Of a stretch of 64,000 nt of DNA, positions 7,624-17,591 are shown piece after piece. Within the stretch, counting starts at the first letter, position 1. Every line of letters starts with the position of its first letter. The stretch lies in contig NZ_CP046051.1 of the NCBI RefSeq assembly GCF_013315815.1, positions 62,001 through 126,000 of the forward strand. The letters run 5' to 3'. The DNA is from Caproicibacterium lactatifermentans. GTDB taxonomy: Bacteria > Bacillota > Clostridia > Oscillospirales > Acutalibacteraceae. Under the pieces are notes generated by a model. That model did not search any database. It was not told the DNA's origin and saw only the letters and a program-made list of their open reading frames with translations. The position numbers were made by a program, and so were the translations under genes.

Positions 7624-10068
7624 ATGGAGTATAAGCATTCGGTCCCACAGATAGAAAAACAGATTTTGGCGAAGCTGGAACACGGCTATGGTGTCGGTCT
7701 GGAGAATGCAACCAACGACCAGATTTATAAATCAGTAGCGCTAATTGCTCGTGAGATGATGGAGCAAGGGTGCAGTGAGTTTATGGCGGAAGCCGAGAAA
7801 ACAAAGACCAAACAAGTTTACTATCTATGCATGGAATTCCTGCTGGGACGCAGCCTGAAAAACACGCTTTTTAACCTCGGTGTGGAAAACGATTTTCGGG
7901 AGGCTCTGCGTCAAATGGGCGTAAAGCTGGATTCCCTATATGACTGTGAGCCAGATGCCGGTTTGGGAAACGGCGGTCTGGGTCGTTTGGCCGCGTGCTT
8001 TATGGATGCGCTGGCAACTCAGCGTTACCCTGCTATGGGCTACAGTTTGTGCTATGAGTACGGCATTTTCCGCCAAAAACTGGTGGATGGCTGGCAGACA
8101 GAGCTTCCGGACTTTTGGCTGCCCGGCGGACGCATCTGGATGCATGAGATTCCGGAAAAGGCGGTGGAGGTGCACTTCCGCGGCCATGTGGAAGAACGCT
8201 GGCACAACAACTACCATGAGTGCATTCATAAAGATTATACAACGATTATGGCAGTCCCCTGCGATATGTATATTGCCGGCATGGATGGCAAGGGCGTTTC
8301 CCGCCTGCGTCTGTGGAAAAGCAAGGGAGAAAGCTTCGACATGGGGCTGTTTAATTCCGGCAACTATATGCGCGCGATGGAGCAGAACGCCATGGCTGAA
8401 TCCATCACCAAAGTGCTGTACCCCGAGGACAATCACCCAGAGGGAAAAAGTCTGCGCCTGACGCAGCAGTATTTTCTGGTGTCCGCTTCCATTCAGGATA
8501 TTATCCGCACGCATTTGTTCCAGTATGCGACACTGGATAACCTGCCGGACACGGTGGCAATCCACCTGAATGACACACATCCGGTGCTGGCTATTCCGGA
8601 ACTGATGCGCATTATGCTGGACGAGTGCGGATATGACTGGGATCACGCATGGGACATCACTACCCGTACTGTTGCTTATACAAACCATACGGTTATGAAG
8701 GAAGCGCTGGAGTGCTGGAGTCAGGAACTATTTAAAATGCAGCTGCCGCGTATTTATCAGATTGTGGAGGAAATTAACCGCCGCTTCTGTCAGCAGATGC
8801 ATGATATAGGCGTGGACGGCTATAAAGTCGGCCGCATGGCACCGCTGAATGACGGCTATGTCAAGATGGCAAATCTAGCTGTAGTGGGCAGCCACAGCGT
8901 CAACGGCGTTTCGGCCCTGCACAGTGATATTTTGAAGAAGACCGTTTTTAATGACTTTTATACAGAAATGCCAGAAAAGTTTACCAATGTCACCAACGGC
9001 ATTGCGCACCGTCGGTGGCTAAACCAGTCCAACCCGGAACTGGCGAACCTGCTGACTCAAAAGATAGGCAGAGGTTATATTTATGACGCCTCTCAACTCA
9101 AAAAGCTGGAAGCGTTTAAGGACGACAAGGCGGTCCTGAAAGAACTGGCCGAAATTAAGCACCACAACAAGGAGCGGCTGGCTGCCTATATCAAGAAAGA
9201 AAACAATGTGACGGTGGACCCGGATTCTATCTTTGATGTACAGGTTAAGCGCATGCATGAATATAAGCGGCAGCACCTGAACGCACTGAATATTCTGGCA
9301 ACGTATCTGTGGCTGAAAGACAACCCGAACGCCGACTTTGTGCCGCATACCTACATATTTGGCGCCAAAGCGGCTCCCGGCTATTACTTTGCAAAACAGA
9401 TGATTCGCTTCATCTATAAACTGGGACAGCTCATTAACAACGACCCTGCGGTCAACCAGAAGATGAAGGTTATTTATATTGAAGATTACCGTGTGACACT
9501 GGCCGAGCTGCTGATTCCGGCCGCGGATATCAGTGAACAGATTTCCCTTGCGGGCACAGAAGCTTCCGGTACCAGCAATATGAAGTTTATGATTAACGGT
9601 GCGGTAACACTGGGCACGCTGGACGGTGCCAATGTGGAGATTCACGACTCGGTGGGTGACGACAATATGCTTCTCTTTGGCATGACGACGCCGGAAGTGG
9701 AAATCCTGCGCAAAGATGGCTATCATCCGGAACAGATTTATTATAACAATCCGGCCGTGCACTGTGCCATTGATTATATGCGCGGCGGTGTGAACGGCGT
9801 TGAGTTCGGTGATATTGTCCATTCCCTGACGACAAATGACCCATATATGGTGCTGGCCGACTTTGACAGCTATCAGAAGGCACAGGGGCGCGCTGTCAAG
9901 CTGTACCGCAATCCAGAAACATGGCAGCGGATGTGCCTTATCAATATCGCAAACGCCGGCCGCTTTGCCGCGGACCGTGCTATCCGCGAATATGCGGACA
10001 ACATCTGGCACTGCAAGCCTGTGCCGAGCAGTACGGCACCCGGTACTGATGCTTTTGCCACCAAATAA
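7624..10068 (+). CDS. glgP: Glycogen/starch/alpha-glucan phosphorylase
   Basis: PLP-dependent GT35 enzyme that releases glucose-1-phosphate from alpha-1,4-glucans. The start is the ATG at 7624 (MEYKHSVPQ) with GGAGG nine bases upstream; a longer in-frame start lacks a ribosome site. The product is 814 residues, the family size. The PLP lysine motif EASGTSNMKF contains Lys654, and the GNGGLGRLAACFMDA and HLNDTHP blocks are intact. A GH13 alpha-glycosidase follows 60 bases downstream, so the pair can degrade linear and branched glucans together. A strong promoter lies at 7518-7546. Confidence 0.97.
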   Translation: MEYKHSVPQIEKQILAKLEHGYGVGLENATNDQIYKSVALIAREMMEQGCSEFMAEAEKTKTKQVYYLCMEFLLGRSLKNTLFNLGVENDFREALRQMGVKLDSLYDCEPDAGLGNGGLGRLAACFMDALATQRYPAMGYSLCYEYGIFRQKLVDGWQTELPDFWLPGGRIWMHEIPEKAVEVHFRGHVEERWHNNYHECIHKDYTTIMAVPCDMYIAGMDGKGVSRLRLWKSKGESFDMGLFNSGNYMRAMEQNAMAESITKVLYPEDNHPEGKSLRLTQQYFLVSASIQDIIRTHLFQYATLDNLPDTVAIHLNDTHPVLAIPELMRIMLDECGYDWDHAWDITTRTVAYTNHTVMKEALECWSQELFKMQLPRIYQIVEEINRRFCQQMHDIGVDGYKVGRMAPLNDGYVKMANLAVVGSHSVNGVSALHSDILKKTVFNDFYTEMPEKFTNVTNGIAHRRWLNQSNPELANLLTQKIGRGYIYDASQLKKLEAFKDDKAVLKELAEIKHHNKERLAAYIKKENNVTVDPDSIFDVQVKRMHEYKRQHLNALNILATYLWLKDNPNADFVPHTYIFGAKAAPGYYFAKQMIRFIYKLGQLINNDPAVNQKMKVIYIEDYRVTLAELLIPAADISEQISLAGTEASGTSNMKFMINGAVTLGTLDGANVEIHDSVGDDNMLLFGMTTPEVEILRKDGYHPEQIYYNNPAVHCAIDYMRGGVNGVEFGDIVHSLTTNDPYMVLADFDSYQKAQGRAVKLYRNPETWQRMCLINIANAGRFAADRAIREYADNIWHCKPVPSSTAPGTDAFATK

Positions 10069-10128
10069 ACTACGGTAGAGATTCTGGTCAGTTCTTTTCT
10101 TAAAGGACTTAAAGGAGTAGAACGAAGT

Positions 10129-12144
10129 ATGTTCAATTCACGCAATCCGGCTTTTCGCTATCCGACAGGTGCGGTGGCGAACTGCCTACCTGTTCATTTT
10201 AAAATTGATATGCCGCGTGACCTGCACTGCAGTGCTGCCCGTCTGCTGGTACGGGAGGACAGTACCGGAGAAACCCAGAAGTTGGATATGTTCTGGTGCG
10301 GCATGAACGGCGACAACCACGAGTGGTGGGAATGCCACTTTGCCGCACAGCGGCCAGGCTTGTATTTTTACCATTTTGAGGTGACAACATGGCGCGGTGT
10401 TATGCAGATGCACCGTGCCTTTGGCGGAACGGATACCATGTCCCCGGAAGCAAAGGATGACTGGCAGCTGACCGTGTATGAACGTTCTTTTCATACACCG
10501 GAGTGGCTGGTGGGCGGCGTGATGTATCAGGTGCTTCCAGACCGTTTTTTCCGTTCTGGAAAACCGAAAACAGGCGTGCCGGCGGACCGCACCCTGCACG
10601 GCAGCTGGGAAGAAGAGCCGGAATGGAAGCCGAACAGTCGGGGGGAAGTAACCAATTCTGATTATTTTGGTGGGGACCTCGCCGGCATTATGGAGAAGCT
10701 GGACTACTTAAAAAGTTTGGGCGTCACATGCCTGTACCTGAACCCTATTTTTGAGGCGCACTCCAATCACAGGTACAACACGGCAAGCTATGAAAAAATT
10801 GACCCGCTGCTTGGCAATGAAGAGGATTTCAGATTGCTGTGCACCGAGGCAAAAAAGAGAGGTATCCATGTCTTGCTGGATGGCGTTTTTAACCATACCG
10901 GCAGCGACAGCGTCTATTTTAACCGAGAAGGCCGCTATCCGACACAGGGTGCCTACAACAGCCAGAATTCCCCCTATTCATCTTGGTACAATTTCTGCAG
11001 CTGGCCGGACGATTATGAGTGCTGGTGGAATTTTAAAACACTGCCGGACGTTATAGAGACAAATCCGGAGTATGACCAATACATCAATGGAAGCAAAGGC
11101 ATTGTGCGGCACTGGATTGCTGCGGGTGCCTCCGGTTGGCGGCTGGATGTGGCCGATGAGCTGCCGGACACCTTTTTGGACAATCTGCGTACAGCAGCAA
11201 AGATGGAAAATCCGGATGCGTTGGTCTTGGGGGAAGTCTGGGAGGACGCTAGCACCAAATCCGCCTACGGCAAACGCCGCCGTTATCTGCTTGGTGACCA
11301 GCTGGACAGCGTGATGAACTATCCATTCCGCAATGCCATTCTGGGCTATCTGCTGGGACATGACCCAGCAAAGATGCTGGAAATTATTATGAATGTACTG
11401 GAGAATTATCCGCCGCAGGTTGTTCGGCTGTTGATGAACCACATTGGTACCCATGATACAGAACGTGCGTTGACCGTGCTGGGCGGAGAACCGACCGGTG
11501 ACCACGGCCGGGCGTGGCAGGCACAACAGAAGCTGACGCCGGAACAGCGGGAACTTGGACTAAAGCGTTTGAAGATGGCAGCAGTTATGCAGTTTACGCT
11601 GCCAGGCGTGCCGTGCATCTACTACGGCGATGAAGTCGGCATGGAGGGCTACAAAGACCCGTTCAACCGCGGTACATTCCCATGGGGCCACGAAAACGAA
11701 GAGCTGCTGTCGTGGTACCGGAAACTGGGAAAGCTGCGTCGGCTGCTGTCCTGCCTAAAAGAGGGAACCTTTACGCCGCTGAAAGCAGATGACCATACAC
11801 TGGTGTATGTGAGGGAAGATTCGATTGATGCCATTTTGGTGGCACTGAATGCGGGAGAGAATCCGTATGCATTGTATTTGCCGGACGAGTGGCGCACGGC
11901 GGAACCTGTTTTCGGTGAGGCGCCGGACCGCAACAGCGGCATCCATTTGCATCCCCTGAGCGTGACGGCGCTGGTACGGCAGAAGAGACCTTCTCCCTCC
12001 GGACCGTTTCCACTGGGAAAGCCGGAAACACCGGAAGAAGCGCTGGAGTCTATTAAAGATAAAATTATGGAAAATATCGAACAAGAGCCGGAGATGAAAG
12101 ACGAATTGATGGACTTTTTGAAAAAAATACAAAAAAAGACTTGA
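10129..12144 (+). CDS. GH13 alpha-glycosidase (neopullulanase / maltodextrin glucosidase-like)
   Basis: Alpha-amylase-family hydrolase of 671 residues with no signal peptide, so cytoplasmic. Residues 1-120 form a beta-sandwich resembling the N domain of cyclomaltodextrinases. The catalytic barrel follows: DGVFNHTG, GWRLDVADE with nucleophile Asp340, GEVWE with acid/base Glu369, and NHIGTHD with Asp443. The tail (residues 640-671) is charged and helical. It lies directly after glgP and probably acts on maltodextrins that the phosphorylase cannot finish. Exact specificity (pullulan, cyclodextrin or maltotriose) cannot be read from sequence. The upstream ribosome site is AAAGGAG. Confidence 0.88.
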   Translation: MFNSRNPAFRYPTGAVANCLPVHFKIDMPRDLHCSAARLLVREDSTGETQKLDMFWCGMNGDNHEWWECHFAAQRPGLYFYHFEVTTWRGVMQMHRAFGGTDTMSPEAKDDWQLTVYERSFHTPEWLVGGVMYQVLPDRFFRSGKPKTGVPADRTLHGSWEEEPEWKPNSRGEVTNSDYFGGDLAGIMEKLDYLKSLGVTCLYLNPIFEAHSNHRYNTASYEKIDPLLGNEEDFRLLCTEAKKRGIHVLLDGVFNHTGSDSVYFNREGRYPTQGAYNSQNSPYSSWYNFCSWPDDYECWWNFKTLPDVIETNPEYDQYINGSKGIVRHWIAAGASGWRLDVADELPDTFLDNLRTAAKMENPDALVLGEVWEDASTKSAYGKRRRYLLGDQLDSVMNYPFRNAILGYLLGHDPAKMLEIIMNVLENYPPQVVRLLMNHIGTHDTERALTVLGGEPTGDHGRAWQAQQKLTPEQRELGLKRLKMAAVMQFTLPGVPCIYYGDEVGMEGYKDPFNRGTFPWGHENEELLSWYRKLGKLRRLLSCLKEGTFTPLKADDHTLVYVREDSIDAILVALNAGENPYALYLPDEWRTAEPVFGEAPDRNSGIHLHPLSVTALVRQKRPSPSGPFPLGKPETPEEALESIKDKIMENIEQEPEMKDELMDFLKKIQKKT

Positions 12145-12169
12145 CTTTTGGCTTGACATCCCCTATAAT
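12141..12169 (+). promoter_or_regulatory. Promoter of tRNA-Arg
   Basis: TTGACT (12141-12146), 17 bases, TATAAT (12164-12169). The -35 overlaps the GH13 stop codon, so the tRNA has its own strong promoter 37 bases upstream of its 5' end. Confidence 0.75.
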
Positions 12170-12205
12170 AATGAAGCTGTCTTTTATAAGAGAGGCAGCG
12201 GATAT

Positions 12206-12282
12206 GCGCTCGTAGCTCAGCTGGATAGAGTGTCTGACTACGAATCAGAAGGTCCTGGGTTCGAATCCCCGCGGGCGCACCA
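12206..12282 (+). tRNA. tRNA-Arg (anticodon ACG)
   Basis: A full cloverleaf is visible: acceptor GCGCTCG pairs with CGGGCGC, the D-arm contains AGCTC-AGCTGGATAGAG, the anticodon stem TCTGA/TCAGA encloses the loop CTACGAA (anticodon ACG), and the T-arm contains GGTTCGAATCC. The 3' CCA is encoded. The anticodon A is normally deaminated to inosine by TadA to read CGU, CGC and CGA. Confidence 0.97.
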
Positions 12283-12287
12283 AAGCG

Positions 12288-12333
12288 AAAGCCGCACAGT
12301 TAATGCTTCGTCATTGACTGTGCGGCTTTTTTT
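12288..12333 (+). terminator. Rho-independent terminator after tRNA-Arg
   Basis: A stem of about 17 base pairs (AAGCCGCACAGT... / ...ACTGTGCGGCTT with one G-U pair), a short loop, then seven T residues. Confidence 0.9.
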
Positions 12334-12365
12334 GTATTTCCTACTCTGTTATATATGTACCAAAA

Positions 12366-12418
12366 GAAACGACATGATTTAAGGATTTCCCCTTGAATCG
12401 TGTCGCTTTTTCTTTTTT
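12366..12418 (+). terminator. Second terminator-like hairpin
   Basis: Arms AACGACATGATTTAAGG and CCTTGAATCGTGTCGCTT pair with G-U wobbles and are followed by a T-rich run. It insulates the ABC operon promoter from read-through. The AT-rich stretch 12419-12493 holds no gene; it contains loose repeats such as TTAACAAAAT / AAACAAAAAT next to the ABC promoter that could bind an OmpR-type regulator (inference). Confidence 0.6.
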
Positions 12419-12493
12419 CGTGAAGCGAAGAGAGGAAGTCTCACTTTTATTAACAAAATAAACAAAAATATTTATTTTATGATAACAATACCA

Positions 12494-12522
12494 TTGACAA
12501 AGTAAAATGTTAATGATATTAT
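12494..12522 (+). promoter_or_regulatory. Promoter of the ABC importer operon
   Basis: TTGACA (12494-12499), 17 bases, TATTAT (12517-12522). The leader to the lipoprotein start is about 145 bases; I found no recognisable riboswitch in it. Confidence 0.6.
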
Positions 12523-12674
12523 AATGAAGAATTAACCAAACGCTAATCTATTATTAAGAAACGAGGCGATTCCGCAAGAAAATGAACGAAGGCGTTTTGT
12601 CTGCATTCGGTTTCATAAAAAACCTGCCAGTGGGGCGGGAAATGGACCGATAATTTGAAAGGTGGATTTGTTGT

Positions 12675-14009
12675 ATGAAAAGAGTGATTGCATCCGTTCT
12701 TGCAGCGGCCATGATTGGCGTTTCCTTCACGGCCTGCGGCAGCGCAAGCCCGAGAAATCAGGCGGCGGCCTCTTCCCAGACCAATGTGGATAAGGTCATT
12801 GCCGAAGCGGAAAAAATGACTAACCAGGAATTGTACAAGAAGGCTATTGAAGAGTCCAAAGGAAAGACCATGTATGGTATTGGCAACTCCAGCCGCGGCG
12901 CAACGGCCGGTACAAACTTCGTCAAAATGCTGAAAACGATTGATTCGTCCTATGACGGCAAGGTTGAATGGTCCCAGCCGAAAAACAACTCTATTTTTAC
13001 CCTTTTGACGTCCGATATTGCCAGTGCACAGCATACCTACTCTATGACACTGATTCAGGACGGCAACCAGATTCAGTCCAAGATGCTCAATACCGGCTAC
13101 CTTAAAAACTTTATTCCGAAAGACTGGCTGGCGGCGAACGGAGCAGATGAAAAGACAAATGGACACCCGTTTGCATTGCAGTCACAGGTAAAGGTCTTTG
13201 CCTTTAATAATGTCGGCGGAGCTAAATTCAACAACTGCTGGGATTTTGTTTACAAAGACCAGCATCCAATGTTTATGGGCGTCAACTCAGAGCCGGTTGG
13301 CAAGAACTTCCTGTATATGCTGACCGACAGTCAGTATGCCGACATGATGAAGAGTGCTTTTGATTCTTTATCGGCGGACAAGAAAGCCTATTTCCAGCCG
13401 ATTGTAAACTCTATGGCAGGTGAAGGCTCCAAGCTTGGCCTTACAGGGGATAACGTCAAATATTCGCTCGCGTGGATTAAACTTTGGTGCCAGCAGTACA
13501 ACAAGCAAACCGATGACGGCCCGACCTGCACACAGCTGGTTACGAAGTCGGCAGCTAACCAGAGTGCACTTCTGGTGAATTCCAAGTTCCGTTCCATTGA
13601 GGAATCCGCATCCTCTTCCAAAAAGAATGTTACCATTGCCGTATACCAGGACGGATACCATGGTATCGGCGGATTTTCCTATAAACATTACCTCCAGGTC
13701 CTGAAGACATCTCCGCTTCCGTGGACAGCCTGCGCCTTTATTGCCTACATGACAACCAATAAAGACGGTTATGTGGCATGGGGCAAAGATATGGGCAGCT
13801 ACTGCTCCAACCCGAGCATCATGCAGGACCACTCCAAGGATGGTTATGTGAATGGTGTGAATACCTTTGCCGTTAAGAATGATAAGCCATTTAGCTGGTG
13901 GACCTCCAATAACGGCGGCCGCCTGGTGGTTGAGGACCCAGCCTATTGTGCAAAGACATCCTCACAGATGAGCGATTGGGTTGATTCCTTTGTCAGCAGC
14001 AAGGGCTGA
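12675..14009 (+). CDS. ABC transporter substrate-binding lipoprotein
   Basis: Extracellular solute-binding protein, 444 residues. The N-terminus is a lipoprotein signal: KR, a hydrophobic stretch, then the lipobox SFTAC with Cys21. A Ser/Ala/Gln linker follows. The rest resembles the iron/putrescine/phosphonate class of binding proteins used with fused permeases, but I cannot name the ligand. The start is the ATG at 12675 with AAAGGTGG upstream. It is the first gene of an operon with the permease (14080), ATPase (15910), DUF624 protein (17592) and beta-PGM-like HAD (18398), which suggests a sugar or sugar-phosphate ligand (inference). Confidence 0.85.
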   Translation: MKRVIASVLAAAMIGVSFTACGSASPRNQAAASSQTNVDKVIAEAEKMTNQELYKKAIEESKGKTMYGIGNSSRGATAGTNFVKMLKTIDSSYDGKVEWSQPKNNSIFTLLTSDIASAQHTYSMTLIQDGNQIQSKMLNTGYLKNFIPKDWLAANGADEKTNGHPFALQSQVKVFAFNNVGGAKFNNCWDFVYKDQHPMFMGVNSEPVGKNFLYMLTDSQYADMMKSAFDSLSADKKAYFQPIVNSMAGEGSKLGLTGDNVKYSLAWIKLWCQQYNKQTDDGPTCTQLVTKSAANQSALLVNSKFRSIEESASSSKKNVTIAVYQDGYHGIGGFSYKHYLQVLKTSPLPWTACAFIAYMTTNKDGYVAWGKDMGSYCSNPSIMQDHSKDGYVNGVNTFAVKNDKPFSWWTSNNGGRLVVEDPAYCAKTSSQMSDWVDSFVSSKG

Positions 14010-14079
14010 TTTTCTGAAAAACATTATCCGAGATGATAAAGCCGCATGAGGACTTTAGTGACACGGCTTTGGGGGAAGT

Positions 14080-15906
14080 ATGGAGCAAGCAATTACAGAA
14101 AAGAAGCCGAGTAAATTTAAAATTCGCATGAATAAGGTTCTGACATACCTTTCCAAACCGCAGAACCTCGTGCTGCTGATTCTCGGCGTTGTTCTTTCTA
14201 TTACGACGATTGGACCAATTATTTCTATTGTGGCCGATACGGTGATGGTACACACCGGTTCGATTGACTCAACGAACACCGGCCTGCTTTCCGGTTTCAC
14301 GCTTTACAACTGGGCGGATTTGTTCACGGGACGCCTGAGCCAGGCAAACCTGCTGCTGCCGTTGAAAAACACACTGCTGCTGGCAGTTTTCACCTGTATC
14401 GGTGCGGTTCTTTACGGAGGCATCTTTGCCTACCTTGTAACCCGCACGAACATGAAATTCAAAAAATTATTAAGTTCCATTTTCATTTTCCCGTACATCA
14501 TGCCGCAGTGGACACTGGCGGTTGTGTGGAAAAATCTGTTCTACAGCTCGGCAGTGACGGGCGGCTCCAACGGCTTGCTGGTAGCCCTTACCGGTATACA
14601 AATGCCGCTGTGGTGGTGCAAGGGCCTGTTCCCAAGTGCTACCGTTTTGGCCATTCACTATGCGCCGTTTGCCTACATCCTGATTGGCGGCATTTTCCGC
14701 AATATGGACGCCAACCTTGAGGAAGCGGCAACCATTCTCAATACGCCAAAACGCCGGATTTTCTTCCGGGTGACACTGCCCATGGTTATGCCGGCGGTTT
14801 TGTCAACAGTCCTTTTGGTTTTCAGCAGCGCGATGGGCAGCTTCCCGGTCCCGTACTACTTGACCTATACGACACTCGCAACAAAATATGTTGAAATGAG
14901 TGTGGCAAGGGCCGGCGAGGCTTCTATATTGGCAGTCATCATGATGGTATTCGGCATTGCGATACTAAGCCTAAACATTGCGGCGACAAGCGGGCGAAAA
15001 AATTACACGACCGTCACCGGCAAATCAGGGCAAATCAGCAGGGTGAATCTCGGCCGGCACGGCAAATATGTAACGGCGATTATCTTCCTTGTCCTGACAC
15101 TCTTTACAAGCATTTACCCGATTATCTCCTTCGCAACCGAAACGTTTCTTCCGAACCCGGGCGACTACAGCTTCTTGACCAAGGGAAACTGGTCCAGCCT
15201 GACGCTTAAGTGGTGGACAACATCGACCAACACCGATTCCAGCCTGTTCGGTCAGTGTGGCATTCTGCACAACACAACCATTTGGAACGCCTACTTCGGC
15301 ATTCTGTTTGTGGCGGTCTGCTGCTCGCTGCTTGCCGGTACGATTGGCACGTTGGTTGGCTATGCCTGCAGCAAAAACCGTCACAGCAAATGGGCCAATT
15401 ACGTCAACAGCATGGCTTTCCTGCCGTACCTGCTGCCGGCACTGTCCGTTGGTGTTGCATTCTATGTTTTTGGCTCCAATATCGGCATCTATAACACTTA
15501 TCTGCTGCTGATTATTGCAGGTACCGTCAAATACATTCCGTTTGCCAGCCGCAGTGCGCTCAACTCTATGCTGCAGCTGAGCGGAGAAATCGAAGAGGCG
15601 GCTGTGATTCAAAACATTCCGTGGCACAAACGAATGTTTAAAATCATCATTCCAATCCAGAAGTCGTCTATTATCAGCGGCTATATGCTGCCGTTTATGT
15701 CCACCCTGAGAGAACTGACCCTGTTCATGCTCCTGTGCTCGCAGACGAAGATTCTGACAACTCTGCTCGATTATTTTGATGAGATGGGCCTGTACGCGTT
15801 CTCAAGCGGCATCAATCTCATTTTGATTGTTACTATCCTCATCTGCAACGCCGTGGTCAACAAACTGACCGGGGCCAGCATCGACAAGGGAATTGGAGGA
15901 AACTGA
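14080..15906 (+). CDS. ABC transporter permease, two fused membrane domains
   Basis: Integral membrane component of the importer, 608 residues with about 12 predicted helices. Each half carries an EAA-type coupling motif: the first around LEEAATILNTPKRRIFFRV, the second around IEEAAVIQNIPWHKRMFKI. The protein is therefore a tandem fusion of two BPD-transporter domains, as in FbpB and PhnU-type permeases, and needs no partner permease. The ATPase starts three bases after its stop codon, so the two are translationally linked. Confidence 0.92.
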   Translation: MEQAITEKKPSKFKIRMNKVLTYLSKPQNLVLLILGVVLSITTIGPIISIVADTVMVHTGSIDSTNTGLLSGFTLYNWADLFTGRLSQANLLLPLKNTLLLAVFTCIGAVLYGGIFAYLVTRTNMKFKKLLSSIFIFPYIMPQWTLAVVWKNLFYSSAVTGGSNGLLVALTGIQMPLWWCKGLFPSATVLAIHYAPFAYILIGGIFRNMDANLEEAATILNTPKRRIFFRVTLPMVMPAVLSTVLLVFSSAMGSFPVPYYLTYTTLATKYVEMSVARAGEASILAVIMMVFGIAILSLNIAATSGRKNYTTVTGKSGQISRVNLGRHGKYVTAIIFLVLTLFTSIYPIISFATETFLPNPGDYSFLTKGNWSSLTLKWWTTSTNTDSSLFGQCGILHNTTIWNAYFGILFVAVCCSLLAGTIGTLVGYACSKNRHSKWANYVNSMAFLPYLLPALSVGVAFYVFGSNIGIYNTYLLLIIAGTVKYIPFASRSALNSMLQLSGEIEEAAVIQNIPWHKRMFKIIIPIQKSSIISGYMLPFMSTLRELTLFMLLCSQTKILTTLLDYFDEMGLYAFSSGINLILIVTILICNAVVNKLTGASIDKGIGGN

Positions 15907-15909
15907 AGT

Positions 15910-17550
15910 ATGCCAAAGATAGTATTGGAAAATATAACCAAACGTTTTGATAAGTTTTATGCAGTTGATAACCTGAATTTGGTTATCGAGGACAACGCCT
16001 TCGTTACACTGCTGGGACCCTCCGGCTGCGGCAAAACAACGACACTCCGCATGATTGCGGGTTTGGAAACGCCGACCAGTGGCTCGATTACAATAGACGG
16101 TGTGCCGGTTTTTGACAGTGAGCGCGGCATCAATATCCCCGCCAATAAGCGCAAAGTCGGTTTCCTGTTTCAAAACTATGCCTTGTGGCCGAATATGACC
16201 GTTTACCAAAACATCGCGTTCGGCCTTTCTAATATCAAGGAGGAAATGCCCAAAATCGACTTTGAGGCCCATCAGGCGGACAGCCTGCTGCACATTCTGC
16301 CGAAGGCAAAAGAGGTAAAAAAAGTACTGGAAGAGTGCCGGGACAAAAAGGGAAAGTTCGATAAAAAAGCGGCTTCCATTCGGCTGATAGACCAGTATGA
16401 CATTTCAGAAAAGACAGCGAAGATTTTGATTGACTATCGTTTGCAGGATGCGTCCGACTGTGAAAGCGCCGCAAAGGAAAAAGCCCGCAAACTGACCGTC
16501 AAAATCGGTGAAATTCAGAACAAATATAAAAAGGAAGGGCTTGAACTGAACGAAAAGTTTGAGCTCGTCAAGGATGGAAAAGTCCAAACACAGGTACGCA
16601 AGCTGACGGAAGAAGAAATCGACCTTCAGGTGCGCCGCGTTTCCCGCATTGTTAAAATCGGTATGTTCATGGACCGCTACCCCAGTGAACTTTCCGGCGG
16701 CCAGCAGCAGCGTGTCGCGATTGCCCGTACCCTTGCCCCGAAGCCGAAGGTCCTGTTCATGGACGAACCGCTTTCCAATTTGGACGCCAAGCTCCGTATT
16801 GAGATGCGGTCCGAACTGCAGCGCTTACATATCGAGACCGGTTCCACGTTCATCTATGTCACCCATGACCAGCTGGAAGCTATGACGCTGGCGACAAAAA
16901 TCTGTCTGATTGAAAATGGTGTCCTGCAGCAGTATGACGCACCGCTGGAAGTTTACAAACGGCCGGCTAATCTCTTTATCGCCGACTTTGTCGGCAATCC
17001 CTCCATCAATTTCATTGAAGGCAAAGGTGTGCAGGAAGGGAACGGTTCCGTTGATTTGACGGTATTTGACGGCAGGAAGATAAAGTTCCTGCCGGAGGAG
17101 CCGGTGAACCTTCGGGAATGGTGCAAACAGGCGGACGCCGATGTAAAGGTACAGGCGGAAGACGCGGCCAAGCGTCACAAAACTGAAAAGAGCAACAAGG
17201 ATTCCATTTTCCAGTACCATATTTCCAAAGTCAACACACTGGAAGGATTTGAGGAGAAGGAACCGCCGCAGGATGACGACCTTGTGGTCGGTGTCCGTCC
17301 CGAATTCATTAACATCGACAGTGAAGGCCCCATGGACTGTGAAATTTACAGTGCCATGCCAACTGGTATGGAGACGATGGTTCGTATCCGCATTGGGGAG
17401 TATCTGCTGACATCCGTTATGTTCGGCGGCAAGCTTTATCAGATTGGACAGAAGATGAAGTTTACGATTGATACCGGCAATGTCCTGCTCTTTAGCCGGA
17501 AGACCGGCCGCCTGATTGCAAGGGGAAGACTGTCTTTGGCAGCGGACTGA
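15910..17550 (+). CDS. ABC transporter ATP-binding protein with large insertion after the Q-loop
   Basis: Motor ATPase of the importer, 546 residues against about 350-370 normally. Walker A GPSGCGKT (36-43) and Q-loop Gln88 are normal. A charged helical segment of about 120 residues follows (roughly 110-235, many Lys/Glu, including a DKKGKFDKKA patch). The signature LSGGQ (261-265), Walker B VLFMDEP (281-287) and H-loop His319 are intact. The C-terminal TOBE-like region also has an extra stretch of about 50 residues (roughly 395-440). The convergent gene at 21595-22719 is a close paralogue without these insertions. All catalytic motifs are intact, so it should be active. Confidence 0.9.
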   Translation: MPKIVLENITKRFDKFYAVDNLNLVIEDNAFVTLLGPSGCGKTTTLRMIAGLETPTSGSITIDGVPVFDSERGINIPANKRKVGFLFQNYALWPNMTVYQNIAFGLSNIKEEMPKIDFEAHQADSLLHILPKAKEVKKVLEECRDKKGKFDKKAASIRLIDQYDISEKTAKILIDYRLQDASDCESAAKEKARKLTVKIGEIQNKYKKEGLELNEKFELVKDGKVQTQVRKLTEEEIDLQVRRVSRIVKIGMFMDRYPSELSGGQQQRVAIARTLAPKPKVLFMDEPLSNLDAKLRIEMRSELQRLHIETGSTFIYVTHDQLEAMTLATKICLIENGVLQQYDAPLEVYKRPANLFIADFVGNPSINFIEGKGVQEGNGSVDLTVFDGRKIKFLPEEPVNLREWCKQADADVKVQAEDAAKRHKTEKSNKDSIFQYHISKVNTLEGFEEKEPPQDDDLVVGVRPEFINIDSEGPMDCEIYSAMPTGMETMVRIRIGEYLLTSVMFGGKLYQIGQKMKFTIDTGNVLLFSRKTGRLIARGRLSLAAD

Positions 17551-17591
17551 TTCAAAACAGAAAGAAATACCTTCGGGATGGGTAATTGATT

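Noticed and set aside
9019..10011. Minus-strand open frame in glgP
   Set aside because: Shadow of conserved glgP coding sequence.
12523..12674. Possible riboswitch in the leader of the ABC operon
   Set aside because: Leader is about 145 bases but shows no recognisable conserved core or strong terminator/antiterminator pair.
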